64,000 nt of DNA from Anastrepha obliqua (Eukaryota > Arthropoda > Insecta > Diptera > Tephritidae). Position numbers and translations under genes: made by a program. The stretch lies in NCBI RefSeq assembly GCF_027943255.1, contig NC_072892.1, forward strand, positions 24,079,792 to 24,143,791, in the 5' to 3' direction. This document shows positions 21,656 through 33,468 of the stretch, piece by piece. Position 1 is the first letter of the stretch. Each line of letters opens with the position of its first letter. A model generated the notes under the pieces. It saw only the letters and a program-made list of their open reading frames with translations. It was not told the origin of the DNA and made no database searches.

Positions 21656-21929
21656 TGGGTGAGTAAGTAAGTGTCCTTCTTAGAATGCCGCCTTGGCCGC
21701 TGCCTCGAAGCAATGCGGAAGCAGTCCCGGGGTGGAGGGAAAAGTCCAAGAGAAAAGGAATCACAACACACGTAGTAGCGACGGTTACTCTATGGTGCGA
21801 AGGCATTAGTTAACCTCACCGCAAAAAAAGCGGGCGGCTCTGCTCGCTTTGCGAAAAATTTATGTGGAAAAGCAATAGCAAGAGTTTATTTATAACCACT
21901 TAGCTCCTAGACATTTATTGCTATCGCAG

Positions 21930-22150
21930 AAGATGGCGCAAAATTAATCACCCCATCGGAAGATTTATAATTTTTGCAAATGTCGTCATATTTGACACCT
22001 GGGAGTTAGACAGCTGTAGTGCACAAACAGACAAATGTTTGACCGGAAAAAGCAAAATAAATATTTTCATCACTCAAAATCATTTTTTTTTTTCATTTCA
22101 TAAAAAAGTTCCTCAAAAACAAAATGAATGATTAATTTTGCGCCAACTTG
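21930..22150. mobile_element. MITE with ends TGGCGCAAAATTAATCA, copy 1
   Basis: The left end is AAGATGGCGCAAAATTAATC. The right end reverse-complements to CAAGTTGGCGCAAAATTAAT, with TA outside. It is about 220 bp and non-coding. Copies or partial copies of the family recur at 22655-22942, 27539-27728, 28602-28780, 35176-35240 and 57988-58087. Confidence 0.75.
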
Positions 22151-22157
22151 TATACAA

Positions 22158-22650
22158 ACAGACAAGGTTAGGTTAGGATGGTATGGTCGCTCAAGGAATG
22201 AGCACACTTGGACGAAGATTCGTCCTTTGTGATACCATTATGAAGGAGGTAAGGTGAAAGAGAAAGACCGATGGGATGCAAGGAGAGGGCGGGGAGAGGT
22301 GGTTCTGGGATGGTTAGGAGGGTGGGTTTGGAGTGTGTGGATAAGGAACGATGACTGTGCTGCGTTTGCGTCAACCGCTTTGTGCTGCTGATGAAATTCA
22401 TCAGATTTTTAACGTCAACGCCAGCTATATCAGCAGGCGTAGCAAAGAAGGAAGAGCCAAGATGCCTGGATCTTAACCCCGCCAGAGCAGGGCTGCTCAG
22501 GAGAAGGTGCTGAGATGATTCCACCTCATTCTTCATACATCTAGCGCAAAAAAGACGAGAGGTAATTCCAAGTCTCACAGCATGCGTTCATCCCGCATAG
22601 TGTCCTGTGAGAAAACTCGCGAGATTGGAGAGCTGATATTTTGTCAACCT
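22158..22650 (-). pseudogene. I-like LINE 3' fragment (zinc-knuckle region and tail)
   Basis: In gene orientation the segment runs ISNLSREFSH, then TLCGMNACCETWNYLSSFLR, a frame change, then SPALAGLRSRHLGSSFFATP and ADIAGVDVKNLMNFI. This resembles the Cys/His-rich C-terminus of LINEs that carry RNase H (compare 60317-60577). The 3' end runs into CCTAACCTAACC, seen on the plus strand as GGTTAGGTTAGG at 22165, a tail shared with 23580-23707. It lies between pieces of the GGCGCAAAATTAATCA MITE. Confidence 0.5.
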
Positions 22651-22654
22651 CAGA

Positions 22655-22942
22655 AGCTCGCCCGACCGCAACCAGATAAACAAACGAGCGCTTAAAGGTC
22701 AAAGTAACAAAATAAAGATTTCCATCACTCCAAATCTTTCTTTTTTTCATTTATTAATAAAGTTATTCAAAATTGGGTGATTAATTTTGCGCCACCTTGT
22801 ATACAAACAGACAAGCAATGTAGCGGTTAAAGATCAAAATAAAGATTTCCATCACTCAAAATCACTTTATTTTGTTTTTTGTTTCATTTACTAGAAAAAA
22901 TATACAAAAACAAAATTGGATGATTAATTTTGCGCCACCTTG
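22655..22942. mobile_element. MITE (TGGCGCAAAATTAATCA family), two right halves in tandem
   Basis: Two successive right-end segments both run from an AAAGATTTCCATCACTC segment to GATTAATTTTGCGCCACCTTGTAT (ends near 22799 and 22942). With copy 1 ending at 22150, three right ends occur in the same orientation. The junction TATACAAACAGACAAG recurs after the first two. No left end (TGGCGCAAAA) is visible before either half. This looks like serial duplication or insertion rather than independent complete copies. Confidence 0.65.
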
Positions 22943-23579
22943 TATGTATTAGACTATCATACAGAAAACAAAAAGTTCTAAAAGTTTCCTACTGAATTAA
23001 AAAATTTTTTTCCGCTCCTTCTATATTAAAAACCGTCGATATGTTGTTTTTTTGTATTCTTTTTTCGTTGCATTATAACCTGGTTATTTCCTGAGCGAAT
23101 TTCCAAAACAATATGCCGATATTCTATTCTTGAACAGCTCTATAGTTTTTCCTTATGCCCTTTTGAGCTCCGAAGTAGTTTTCACTTCATTGGGCCAGTT
23201 ACCCAGAGATGTGCCCTTGTAAGATATCCGTTTTGTTTCTTCCATCTCAGGTACTTTGGAAGTTTGCTTTTAAGCTGTTTTGCTAAATTTTTAAGCAAAA
23301 AAAGTTTTATTTTCTCCTAAATTTATTTGTTTAAAACCCCTTAAAACTTGAGGAGTGGGTATCCATGGCGTATACTTTATGTCATTGGTGGAGAGTTCAT
23401 TTTTTTACGTCTTTATAAAACAGCAGGAGGAACGCAGGTATGTAATACTACATAAATATACCTTTAAAACATATTTGTTTCAAAATAGTTAATGTACTTG
23501 TACGTGTATAGGGTTTTCCGATAAGGATGGCTCGAAATGGAATAAAACAAGCTGAGTGTGTGGTTGGAGTACTTGCGAA

Positions 23580-23707
23580 GACGTGCTTTAAGAATTACAT
23601 AAAATAATATCTTCGACTCCAGATACATAGCACTGGCAACACAATGAACAGCAGAGGTCTAAGTGAGGCCTCTTTGCAAATCAGCCAGTACTACCTAACC
23701 TAACACT
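23580..23707 (+). other. Probable LINE 3' UTR ending in CCTAACCTAAC
   Basis: The sequence ends ACTACCTAACCTAACA, the same terminal motif (in opposite orientation) as the LINE fragment at 22158-22650. I associate the preceding AACAGCAGAGGTCTAAGTG segment with a LINE 3' UTR from memory only. No coding sequence is attached. Confidence 0.35.
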
Positions 23708-25480
23708 TGACCCTTCTTTTGGCAGCTGACACCATGAGTTCACATACATTTAATTCTTCTGCTCTAACTCGTAAAGAGTGAACACTTTTGGTCATGGTGA
23801 CTGTACTATTTTGTACTCCTATTGAGATTTTTTTCACTTTCATAGATATTTTATTTTAATTTTTTGGTTATGCTGGCGCAAAGATGATAAGATTACCAGG
23901 TTTGGTGACAGCAAAATTACGAGAGCAACTTAGCCTATCACGTCGCCGGAAACTCGGCAGCAGAATTCTACCCGCTCACACATATTGACACGCTCATCCA
24001 TTCAGCCGTTGTTCAAAGGAAGACTACATTGATTTTGCTTTATATCACCAACACAATTTCAGTTTTTGCTGATCACTGTAGTAAACAAAACCCCCATGAC
24101 ATTATCAAATCAGTGCATTCCTTCAAAATCGCTGAGAGCCGTTTAACAGTCTGACGTTGGTCACAACTTTTGAATTCTTTTCACCGTAGCTCTAAGTCTT
24201 GATCAACAGAGCTCTAATGCGATCTCACTCTCGAAAACGCTCTTAACTAAGATAATCACTCAAAGTAAACTCAAAACAAATCCACCTAACGAAACATTTC
24301 ATATGCCGTAGAGATGCGTAGTTTATCATTCCCTCAATTCATCAAAATTCAATTATTCAAAACTGAGTGAGTACGGGTGGTTCATGTCTCCGCTGCAATT
24401 TGTTTATTTTCATAATGTTTACTTATTTCTGCTTAAGAAGTTTTATTGTTTAGATATTAAAGACCAAACGCTGAAAATTTCTGAAAAATTAGTCAATTAT
24501 TTAAAATCTTACACCACCGCCTATGTAAAATTATGTGAAACATACACTCAGTTTACATCGCCAGTGTACATATGTATGGGTGTGTGGGTATGTTTAACCA
24601 TTTGTTGTAAATGGCGAGCAGCAACAGCACGAGCAGCTTTTTGTTTACCCATGCAAAAATTTTCTTCCGCATAGCAAACCAAATACAAGTTTATACGCAC
24701 ACATACACACACATACTTGAATGTATGTGTGCATAAACAAATCTAAAAATACGCAAATGTGAATATCTATGCCCAAGATAGTGAACTTCGCATTCTCGTA
24801 TAATCGCCGATCGTTTTGGTTTTACAGAAATGCACACACAGACACACTCACTGATATGTAAGTATTTTATGACATTTGTTTAAATTCCAAAATAATTATT
24901 TTTTATGTGCTACGTTTATGACTGCACGTGACGTGCGTGCTACTACTTGGCTACCCTCTTAAATGCATATACATACATACATATTCACACACTTATCGCA
25001 CTTGAGAAGCCACGATTTTCAATCGATACGCAATTTATTTACGGGAGGAGGTAGCTCAGTTTCATTAATTTTTTTATGGAATGCATCCTTAGATGTGTTG
25101 TCTGTTCGCTTAAAACTCGCAAAAAAATTAGAAGAGATTTCGTTGAACCAGCTGTCAAACTGGCTAGTTTGTCTCACTGAATTTGTAAATTAAAATTCAT
25201 ATTTGAAAACTGAAAACTCCAATGATCTGACTGCGATTGTGATTGACTGCTTATCGATTGATACCGGGTTCTACCGGGAATCACTACGAGCACGAAAACT
25301 CAAGAGGGAAAAGTGCTTTGTTAGCTCTCCTATAAAGTGAGCGATGTAGAGATTCAGCTACTTTCTTGGGGAGTTCGGCGTCTCCAAGACTGAAGATGGT
25401 ATTTCTGCAACTTATATGGAGCCGGGACGTTGTAGCTTTCAAAATAGAACAGTTGGATCCATACACGGCACATAACCGGG
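23708..25480. other. No gene recognised
   Basis: Apparently unique sequence with small CATA/CACA repeats near 24698-24735 and 24963-24990. A fragment near 24112 (GCATTCCTTCAAAATCGC, then GAGAGCCGT) matches 4371-4400, beside the tandem MITE pair. A frame at 24384-24674 has no motif. Confidence 0.45.
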
Positions 25481-26090
25481 GACATGGCAGTGGTTTGTTC
25501 GAGGGAGAGGTTGACTATTATGTAACGCAATTGCTGAGTGGCCATAGATGTTTCAAGGAATATTTGCACCGCTTTCATTTGGAAAACGACTATTTTTGTG
25601 CTGTCTGTGCTGACGCTCTAGAAAGTGCAAGGAACGCACGTTCTATTTATTTGCTCACGTTTTGATGACGAAAAAAATGAGCTCTTCAAGGCTTTCGTTG
25701 AATTGCCAACAGAAGTTAACCTCATAGCGCAAATTTGCGGCAATTCAAAAAAATTGCGTGCTTTTAGCGTAGCTGCAGCTCTTGTAACAAAAAGGTTGCG
25801 TGAGGAGGAATAGGTACAAAAGTCGGACTTCAGACAACAACATTTGCCGCAGCTGGCTGGTGAAAACGGCGAAGAGCAGTCGCAGTGTGAACTCTAGACA
25901 GTTATCGGCACTGACATAGACTGACGGTTTGAGTAAAATTACTCGACAACGGCCTCCTGACGCATTACTAAACGGCAAGCTCCCGCTATGAGCACCCATT
26001 CGGACGAGAGGCGGTTTTAGTTAAAGTCCTGCACCGACGGTCAACTGGCCAAGTAGGCTTTTCTCCTACTATGTATATTAGAAAAAAAAG
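25480..26090 (+). pseudogene. R1-like LINE, zinc-knuckle end and 3' UTR
   Basis: Reading from about 25500 gives EGEVDYYVTQLLSGHRCFKE, then YLHRFHLENDYFCAVCADAL, a frameshift near 25635, then HVLFICSRFDDEKNEL. The knuckle retains Cys-x2-Cys and a late Cys. A tail with VTKRLREEE stops at 25812. About 270 bases of non-coding sequence then run to an A-rich end at 26081-26090, a plausible 3' end. Upstream coding is lost. Confidence 0.65.
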
Positions 26091-26290
26091 TGGTTTGTTC
26101 ACAAAAAACTGAGATTCTGTTGGTGGTTTACGAAGGCTCAACTCAAGCTGCTTCTTTGTCGTCTAAACAGCGACTGATTGGATGAGATTGTGAATATGTA
26201 TGAAATGATCGCGCAGATTTATACTGGTGAAGCCCCGATAACGTGGCAGTCGAAGTTACCCTCACAATTTTGCTTCACATGGTCGAACCT
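26085..26290. repeat. Unclassified dispersed repeat, copy 2
   Basis: Diverged partner of 17935-18450, sharing TGGTTTGTTC, AAAACTGAGATT and a GTCGAAGTTACC segment in order. It begins right at the A-rich end of the R1-like fragment. Confidence 0.4.
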
Positions 26291-26542
26291 GATAATCTAT
26301 CATTATTGGGGCACATAGAGCTTTTCAATAATAAATCTCATACGAGCAAAACCACAGAGTATTTGCTGAAAGGGCTTGACGGGGGGTTAGTAAAATTCCA
26401 TCTCAGATGGATAAGGAGTGAGCTATGAGCTCTGATAGAACTTACTGTGGAGAATAATGCATGGGGATGAAATATGATCACCATAGGTAGGGAGGATGGG
26501 GATGGTGCTGAGCATTTGCTCGGCATAAGCCAAACTTAAATG

Positions 26543-26617
26543 AAACATTTTTGAGGCGGGTGTTTAGAAAATGGACAGGTAGAACATTTTTGAGGCGGAT
26601 GTTTAGAAAATGGACGA
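26543..26617. repeat. Tandem duplication of about 40 bp
   Basis: AACATTTTTGAGGCGG followed by TGTTTAGAAAATGGAC occurs twice head to tail, differing by one or two bases. Confidence 0.8.
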
Positions 26618-27538
26618 GCTACATTCTCTTTCCCTCGGCAAACTGCTAAGATTTTTATTCAAAAAAACGAAAAAAAATAAACCTGTAAAGTTTGCAGAGT
26701 AGCAATGAATGTCCAGCCATCTGTCTTTTCGTACTTTTTAAATCATCTATCTAAGCCTTAAATATTAAGGGCTTTTTGTATTGAATGATCACTAAGGATA
26801 TAACAGATGCATGTGGATATACCTATGTATGTATATGTATGTGTATATGTGCATAGTTTCGCATCTAGCCCTAATATCGTCATATGAAAATTACCATTTA
26901 CCATAGGGTATCAACCAGGTGAATTCTCTGCGATTGTATGTATGTACACATACGTGGCGCCTAAATACATATGTATACTACTACTTACATATACATATAC
27001 TACTTACATACATATGTATGTATATAAATCTACATGTTTACTGAAAAGTCTAAGTAGGAAGCTCTTTGTGTTAGATGTCTGCTTGGAAACAAGTTTTATT
27101 CGATTTTTTTTTTCGTTTATTCTAAACTTTATATCAATATTTACATTCACAGTGAGTGTCTAACAAAAAGCCCACCATTAGTGCTGAATTATTGGCTTAC
27201 TGTATGTACATAGAGTACACATATACACACACATACATATGTATGTATGTATGGAAGAACATTCTAAGTTCAACTTTAAGGGTTCGAGTGGGTTTTCGTT
27301 TCCGTTTGAAGGCCAAATTTCATTGAACTACAGCGAAACAGATACTTAAGTGTCGAAATGATCGAAAAGTAAAACAAATAATGATTTACGGATGTATTTA
27401 CAGGTAAGTAGACATGCATACATACATACATGCGAACATTTAAAATAAAAACGATGATGTAAAATAAAACTCAATTTTTTAAAAGCTAAGCAATTTCGCT
27501 TCATTTACGCACATATGTACAAATGTATGTATGCATTA
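26618..27538. other. No gene recognised; TATG/CATA microsatellites
   Basis: Simple repeats lie at 26822-26860, 26935-27025 and 27220-27255. No coding evidence. Confidence 0.5.
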
Positions 27539-27728
27539 CGGAAGTTGGCGCAAAATTAATCATCGATTTTGTTTTTGAATAACTTTTCTAATACATAAAA
27601 GACTGATTTTGAGAGATGGAAATTTTTTTTTGGACCTTTATGCACTTCATGACTTGTCTGAGTGTCTAGCTGCAGCTTGCTAGTTATAGGAAATCTTTCG
27701 ATAGGGTGATTGATTTTGCGCCAGCTTG
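27539..27728. mobile_element. MITE (TGGCGCAAAATTAATCA family), best complete copy
   Basis: The element is 190 bp with TA on each side (27537-27538 and 27729-27730). The left end is CGGAAGTTGGCGCAAAATTA and the right end reverse-complements to CAAGCTGGCGCAAAATCAAT. TA flanks and similar ends suggest a Tc1/mariner-mobilised element. Confidence 0.75.
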
Positions 27729-28600
27729 TATTACACTGCACATACATACAAATGCACACGCGTGCCAACATTTAGCATACTTTTTTATTTACTTAAAAAA
27801 AAAATTTAATATTCATATTTTAAAAAAAAATTTCAAAATAAAAAAATATTAAAAAAAAAAATTTTTAATTAAAAAAAAATTAAAAATTAAAAAAAAGGAG
27901 AGTTGGCCGTTGGAGTTTTAGGGATATTACCGACCCCAATCAGGAAGTGGTTAGGCGTTAATGGTTCGTCTTCGTCGGGAGAGATGGGCAGATGCGTCAA
28001 TGGACGTGAGTTTACTATGTTTTCCGCTTTTCAAAAAAAAACTAAAAAAAAATTTCGTTCAACAAATTTTCAAACTTTTTAATCAGAATTTGTAGAAAAA
28101 TTGTATAGTCTATTTTACAATCAAGTTTAACACTCCGTTGGAAGCCTTTTTTAAAACCTTCCGTTGGGTACCCAGGTCTGGCCTTTTTTCGTCCTGTTCG
28201 CGGTTCCTTTTGAAAAGGTTATATCCATAAATCGATAGAAAATTAAATTTTAGGAAGATGCCTGGAAGCTCAAGTCGTTAGCTATAAAAGAAATTTGTTA
28301 AGTTCATATCAAAGTCATAACAAAGTAAAAAAAGTCTGGCCAGACCCGATGCAAAAAATAGTATATTGAATTTTCGTACGAGTTTGAAAAGGCTCGCGCT
28401 GATTTTTGACAATTTTGTTTGCTGTCGAATTTCTGCATTTTCTCCATGTAACAAAAACTCCAAATTTTTTTCATTAATAAAAAATAAGTAAATAGTCAAA
28501 AGATTGCTCGCTGCTATTTTTGTAAATACAGGTGTACGTACATAATATATCTAAACACTGTTGCTTACATACATACCTGCATATTTATATATTATATCAT
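27729..28600. other. A/T-rich stretch with a CTCCGTTRGG repeat
   Basis: A low-complexity A/T run fills 27785-27895. Positions 28133-28185 contain CTCCGTTGG twice, then a GGTACCCAGGTCTGGCC segment. A GTCTGGCCAGAC palindrome follows at 28335. A similar segment forms the TTAA-flanked insertion at 55357-55462. Confidence 0.4.
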
Positions 28601-28601
28601 T

Positions 28602-28780
28602 ATTAATCACCCTATCGGAAGACACTTGTGAACTACGCAGCCCCAGTATAGGTACGAACACACACGTCTTGGAGCGCGTGAAGGTCAAAATAATAATTCC
28701 CAATACTCAAAATCATTTTGGTTTGTTTGGAAAAAAGTTATTCGATAACAAAATTGGATGATTAATTTTGCGCCACCTTG
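28602..28780. mobile_element. MITE (TGGCGCAAAATTAATCA family), left end trimmed
   Basis: It starts at TTAATCACCCTATCGGAAG, so the first bases of the left repeat are missing. It ends GATTAATTTTGCGCCACCTTG. Internal sequence (AAGGTCAAAATAA, CTCAAAATCATTTTG) matches the copies near 22 kb. Confidence 0.65.
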
Positions 28781-28907
28781 GGTATGGAGATATGTAGATC
28801 CGTTTATAGCGCATGCGCGTCGTGTAGCTAAATGCATCTATTGGGAAGCTACAAACACCATTACAGAACCATCCGATCGAGTCTACATCTGTTTGCGTGA
28901 TTTTAAA

Positions 28908-30065
28908 ATGCCTCCACTTATTGAACATCCCGCCGACTTGGAAGTGCGTGCCGTAATACGGTTTCTCTGTGCTCAAGGCTTCAAATCAGTTGACATTCAT
29001 CACCAAATCAGTTAAGTGTATGGTGAAAACATTACGAGCGATGGAATGGTGCGGAAATGGGTTAGGGCCATTAAAGATGGCCGCACAAACATTCATGATG
29101 AGCAACGAAGTGGGAGACCTTCAGTCATTGCCGATGAACTGATTCAAAAAGTGGACTGTAAAGTGAAAGAGAACAGACTATTCACGATTTCGTCCTTAGC
29201 TGAAAAGTTTCCTGCTGTCTCAAGAAGTGTTCTTTACGAAATTGTGTCCGAACGTTTAAATTATCGGAAATTGTGTTCACACTGGGTGCCAAAAATATTG
29301 ACTGATGAGCACAAAACCAAAAAATTGGGCAATTGCATTGAGCTTTTTCGAACGATACAGTAACGAGGGGGATGATCTTCTAAGCAATATTGTCACAGGC
29401 GATGAAACATGGGTAGCCTACGTTACACCGGAATCGAAGCAGCGATCAATGGAATGGCGGCATCCATCATCCCCTAGGAAAGTTAAATACAAACAAATAA
29501 TTTCTGCTCAGAAAATCATGTGCATTGTGTTTTGAGACAGAAAGGGTGTGTTGCTGGTCGATTTTTTGACACGCGGCGACACGATCAATGCAGCAGCGTA
29601 CTGTGCGACTTTACAAAACAAAAGGCGTGCCATGCTGAGCGCAGGTGTCGTTTTGCTTCACGATAATGCCCGCCAACACACAGCAAATCGAACACAAGAC
29701 CTTATCACTTCTTTTAGCTGGGAACAGTTGGACCACCCTCCATACAGTCCCGATCTAGCGCCGAGCGACTACCTTTTTTTTATGCACTTGAAGAAGCATC
29801 TGGCGGGGCAGCGCCATTCGCCGAAGTTGACAAAGTGAAAACGACTGTGAAGCAGTGGTTGTCTAATTAGGCGGCAATCTTCTTTGTCAATGGCACACAA
29901 AAGCTTGTCCCAAGATACGATAAATGCCTAAATAGTACTGGGAATTATGTAGAGAAGTAGAGTGAAGTATGGCCTTTCAAGTGAATAACTAATTTTTGGA
30001 AAAAATTTACTTGTTGTTTTTTTTTTATGTCAAAACGGTACTTACTTTAAAAACACGCCTCGTAT
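28908..30065 (+). pseudogene. Mariner transposase, nearly full length, decayed
   Basis: The start at 28908 (MPPLIEHPADLEVRAVIRFL) is followed by a stop at 29013-29015. The frame then continues through VYGENITSDGMVRKWVRAIK, then DEQRSGRPSV, then RKLCSHWVPKILT. A frameshift and stop lie near 29361. Next comes IVTGDETWVAYVTPESKQRS (first Asp), a Trp-to-stop change at 29533-29535, then DRKGVLLVDFL, then VLLHDNARQHTA (second Asp), then PPYSPDLAPSDY (third Asp). A last frameshift near 29825 precedes LVPRYDKC. All three aspartates remain. The 3' end runs to about 30065 (AAACGGTACTTACTTT, then CGCCTCGTA). I did not find the matching left end, so the element is probably 5'-truncated. Confidence 0.9.
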
Positions 30066-31327
30066 GTACAATATATACGAAGTCACTTGCCCTCTCTGTC
30101 TACAAATATTCAAATTGGCACAAAAATAAAAAACTAAGACCGACAATCTCGATTATCAGTGTTTCCCAAACGACCAAAGGTGAATTTCTAATCCAACGAA
30201 AGCAGTCAATCACCTTTTAAAGTAAACAAAAGCGATTTATTATCAACCAAAAAAATGATAAGCGAGCAAATGATAGCGAGTGAGAGCAAATACGCAATAA
30301 ACAGCCGAGTTTGCGGCGACAAATTGGCTCAATTTGGTTTATAGACAATCAGACAAACAATAGGCAAAGTCTATGCACAGTATGGGGCAGCATCTCTGTT
30401 AGTAGGAATTTGTTGATCTGCTGAGATTTCTATCAGGGTACTTTTCATATAAACAAATGATAAACTTTGTTTGCCAATAGAATAAGTAAAAATAAAAACC
30501 TGTGCCTCACAACTGCAACAAAATATTTATAAATACAACGCACAGTCGGCAACAGCCGTTTGGGAATAAATATTGTTTCATTTTTATTTGTAGACTGTAA
30601 ACAATTTCGATGAAATAACAGATGCATACATAATACATACATACATACATACATACATGCAAATGTTAGACTAGAAAAGGCAATGACACCTAAGTGAGCG
30701 GCAAAAATGCTAATGATTGTGATGGATTAGTAAGAGTCCAAAATAATGCTGAATTTAATTTATTTGCATATTGCATACATACATACATACATATAAGTAA
30801 GTACTTACTGGCTGTTTGGAGAATAAGGAAGCAAAAATAAAATAGTGTGATTTATTAATTGAAATAAACTTTTTTTTTAACGGAGATTAACTTATTCAAA
30901 TGATTCTCTAATAATTTCATACTATCTATTATAATATTTTCCGGAAGCTAAGCAAAAAACTGTTCAACAACTTTAGTATAATTAATACAATTCTTTACGT
31001 AACATATGGAGTACTCCCGCATCTGAGATACATATGGTATCAAAAACTTGTATTCTCAATTGATTCATATTGTTTCCATCTCCAAATACGTACTGATCGA
31101 ATCAGTAGCAGTCTTTCTTCTTCACAGAAGAAGACATAACAATTCAGAACCGGATCCAATAATATCATGGAGCAAATTTACATCGAGTTTTATGGCATGG
31201 AGCGGCATTTCTTACTATGGTTGTAGTGATATTGCATTTATCCAGAATGTTCATGGATGCATTGAATTTCTAAGAAAGTTTTTGGAGCTTTCGATTGAAG
31301 CGGAGTTTTTTCGGTAGTCAATGATCC
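30066..31327. other. No firm gene; CATA repeats
   Basis: CATA runs lie at 30625-30658 and 30775-30795. A frame at 31090-31290 contains SSFMAWSGISYYGCSDIAFI, which faintly recalls the VMVWGG-S segment of Tc1-like transposases. It could be a scrap of one, but the support is weak. Confidence 0.4.
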
Positions 31328-32608
31328 GACTTTTCCTGTAAGAACAAAGACGGAGATCTGGTGACCGACATCCAGAGCAATCTTTAGTTATGGAGGGAAC
31401 ACTTCTCCAACATATTAAATAGTGACAGCTGCGCATATCATAGATAATGTGAAGATACCGATACCCCAATCGTTGACCACGGAATTGTCGTTCTGCAACC
31501 CGACCATGACGAGGTGAGAATAGCGATAACGCGTCTAAGGAATAACAAAGCCGTGGGCTCTGATGAACTGCATGGCGGCAAGGAGCTGGTAAGGTGCATG
31601 CATCAGCTTCTATGCAAAATATGGTCGGATGAAAACATGCCTGCCGATTGGAATTTAAATGTGTTCTGCTCAATCCACAAGAAGGGATATCCTGCAATCT
31701 GTGCCAATTACCGCGAGATTAGTCTTCTAAATACTAGCGAGCGTACTGTGGGAAAGGCTGAAGCCCACCATCAACCACTGATTGCACCTTACCAGTGTGG
31801 CTTTAGACCTGGAAAGTCTACCATCGACCAAATATTCACAATACGCCAAATCTTGGAAAAGACCCATGAAAGGAGAATTGACACACACCAGCTTTTCGTC
31901 AATTTCAAAGCTGTATTCGACAGTACGAAAAGGAGTTTCCTGTATGCCGCAATGTCTGAATTCGGTACCCCCGCAAAACTAATACGACTATGAAAGATGA
32001 TGTTGCTCAACACCAGCAGCGCCGTCAGAATTAGGAAGGACCTCTCCGCGCCGTTTGATACTAAACGAGGTTTCAGATAGGGTGACTCGCTGTCGTGTGA
32101 CGTCTTTAACCTGATTTTGGAGAGCATCGTACGAGCCGCAGAACTTAATTGCTCAGGCACAATATTTTATAAGAGCGTACAATTGTTGGCGTATGCCGAT
32201 GATATCGATATCATCGGCCTTAACAACCACGCTGTTAGTTCTGCCTTCTCCAAATTGGATAAGGAGCCAAAGCGAATGGGTCTGGTGGTGAACGAGGACA
32301 AAACGAAGTACCTCCTGTCTTCAAACAAACAGTCGGCGCACTCGCGTTTCTGCACCCACGGCACTGTTGACAGCTATGACTTCGAGGTTGTAAAAGCCTT
32401 CGTATACTTAAGAACCAGCATTGACATCGATAAAAATGTCAGCTTTGAAATCCAACGTAGAATCTCTCTTGCCAAAAAGTGCTACTTTGGACTAAGTAGG
32501 CAGTTGAGTAGTAAAGTTCTCTCTGCGAATAAAACTAACACCCTACAAGACTCTCATCATGCCCGTCCTAACATATAGCGCAGAAGCGTGGACGATGACA
32601 ACATCCCA
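31328..32608 (+). pseudogene. RTE-clade retrotransposon copy, truncated at both ends
   Basis: This aligns along residues about 434-900 of the intact 997-residue protein at 10307-13300. It starts at TFSCKNKDGDLVTD and includes PYQCGFRPGKSTID, then a diverged motif A (FVNFKAVFDS, Asp changed to Asn), then GDSLSCD preceded by a stop, then AYADDIDIIGL (motif C intact). Several stops (about 31386, 31992 and 32078) and small deletions (for example after GISLLN) are present. The copy breaks off at 32608, exactly where a DD41D-type transposase fragment in the opposite orientation begins. Confidence 0.92.
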
Positions 32609-32944
32609 TAAATTCCATCTTTGAGGTCTTGAATTGACCCTGTGCTGTTGGCGTAGACCTTCTCTTTCTCGGGGCCCTAAAGAAAAAAGTCACAAGGTGT
32701 TAAATCACAAAATCTCGGTGGCCGATTGTGATCACCTCTTCCAGAGATAACACGGTCCGGAAACTTTTCCGTCGAACCATAATAGATCAATGGTTTCGTT
32801 GCTTGTGTGTCACGTAGCGCCGTCTTGTTGAAAATAAACGTGGTTCAGATTAATATCATCCAATTTCGGCCATAAAAAATCGTTAATCATCTCTCGTTAG
32901 CGCAATCCATTCACCAATAACTCCTGTTATTGGAAAACCCTTTA
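32609..32944 (-). pseudogene. DD41D-type (rosa-like) transposase fragment with one end
   Basis: In gene orientation the terminal repeat TAAAGGGTTTTCCAATAACA (from 32944) runs directly into GEWIALTRDD-like residues, then a diverged NDFLWPKLDDINLN region, and the QQD-like GATCHTQATK segment. It continues through DRVISGRGDHNRPPRFCD to near 32609, where it meets the RTE copy. It shares the exact end-to-coding junction with the copies at 53024 and 56718. Confidence 0.7.
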
Positions 32945-33024
32945 TATTCCCCCATAGAGCACAAAAAACAATCAACTGAATCCCAAAAATACTTTCGATA
33001 TCTAAACACTTTACGTGCCTACTG

Positions 33025-33232
33025 ATCTAATGGCCTCTGGTGACGCTCCAGCATGCTTGTCCAGCAGGCTTATATGTGTGCGTGTCGGGTGCTTGACGCT
33101 AATATCTAAAATTTTTGATTTTCATCATTCAAAAGCCGACAACGAGTATGTGTGACACGACGACACCCGACTGCACTAACACACACAAAGCGCAGTCAAG
33201 CATGCTGGACCGTGACCAGAGGCCATAACATT
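33025..33232. mobile_element. Short MITE with TIRs around ATGGCCTCTGG
   Basis: The left arm reads ATGGCCTCTGGTGACGCTCC, then AGCATGCTTG. The right arm is its near-exact reverse complement (from CAAGCATGCTGGACCG through CAGAGGCCAT). More paired sequence follows inward (GTCGGGTG against CACCCGAC). About 205 bp, no coding, no clear target duplication. Confidence 0.6.
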
Positions 33233-33468
33233 TCGACAGTGGAGACTCAACCACTCACAGTACAGACAATTTTGCACAGCAATTTGAATTTTTGTCTGCA
33301 TAGGGCAGATAAGTAAATCAACCCTCGCATCACAGACTTGCCGATCCGCTTCGAATTTTCGATTCGCAAAATGGTGGAAAAGGACGAAATCATGCGCAAC
33401 TGCAGTCTTATGTGGGGCGAAGCCTATCCCTCTCTGGTAATATAAATTAGCGAAAATGAAACACCAAG

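Noticed and set aside
21082..21771. 229-codon minus-strand frame
   Set aside because: The plus strand over the same interval carries ordered R1-like motifs. The minus reading has no domain and is antisense shadow.
24384..24674. 96-codon plus-strand frame
   Set aside because: No domain, no homologous motif, and it runs into a TG-rich repeat.
31048..31317. Full Tc1-like transposase
   Set aside because: Only one weak motif (FMAWSGISYYGCSD) is suggestive, with no catalytic residues or ends.
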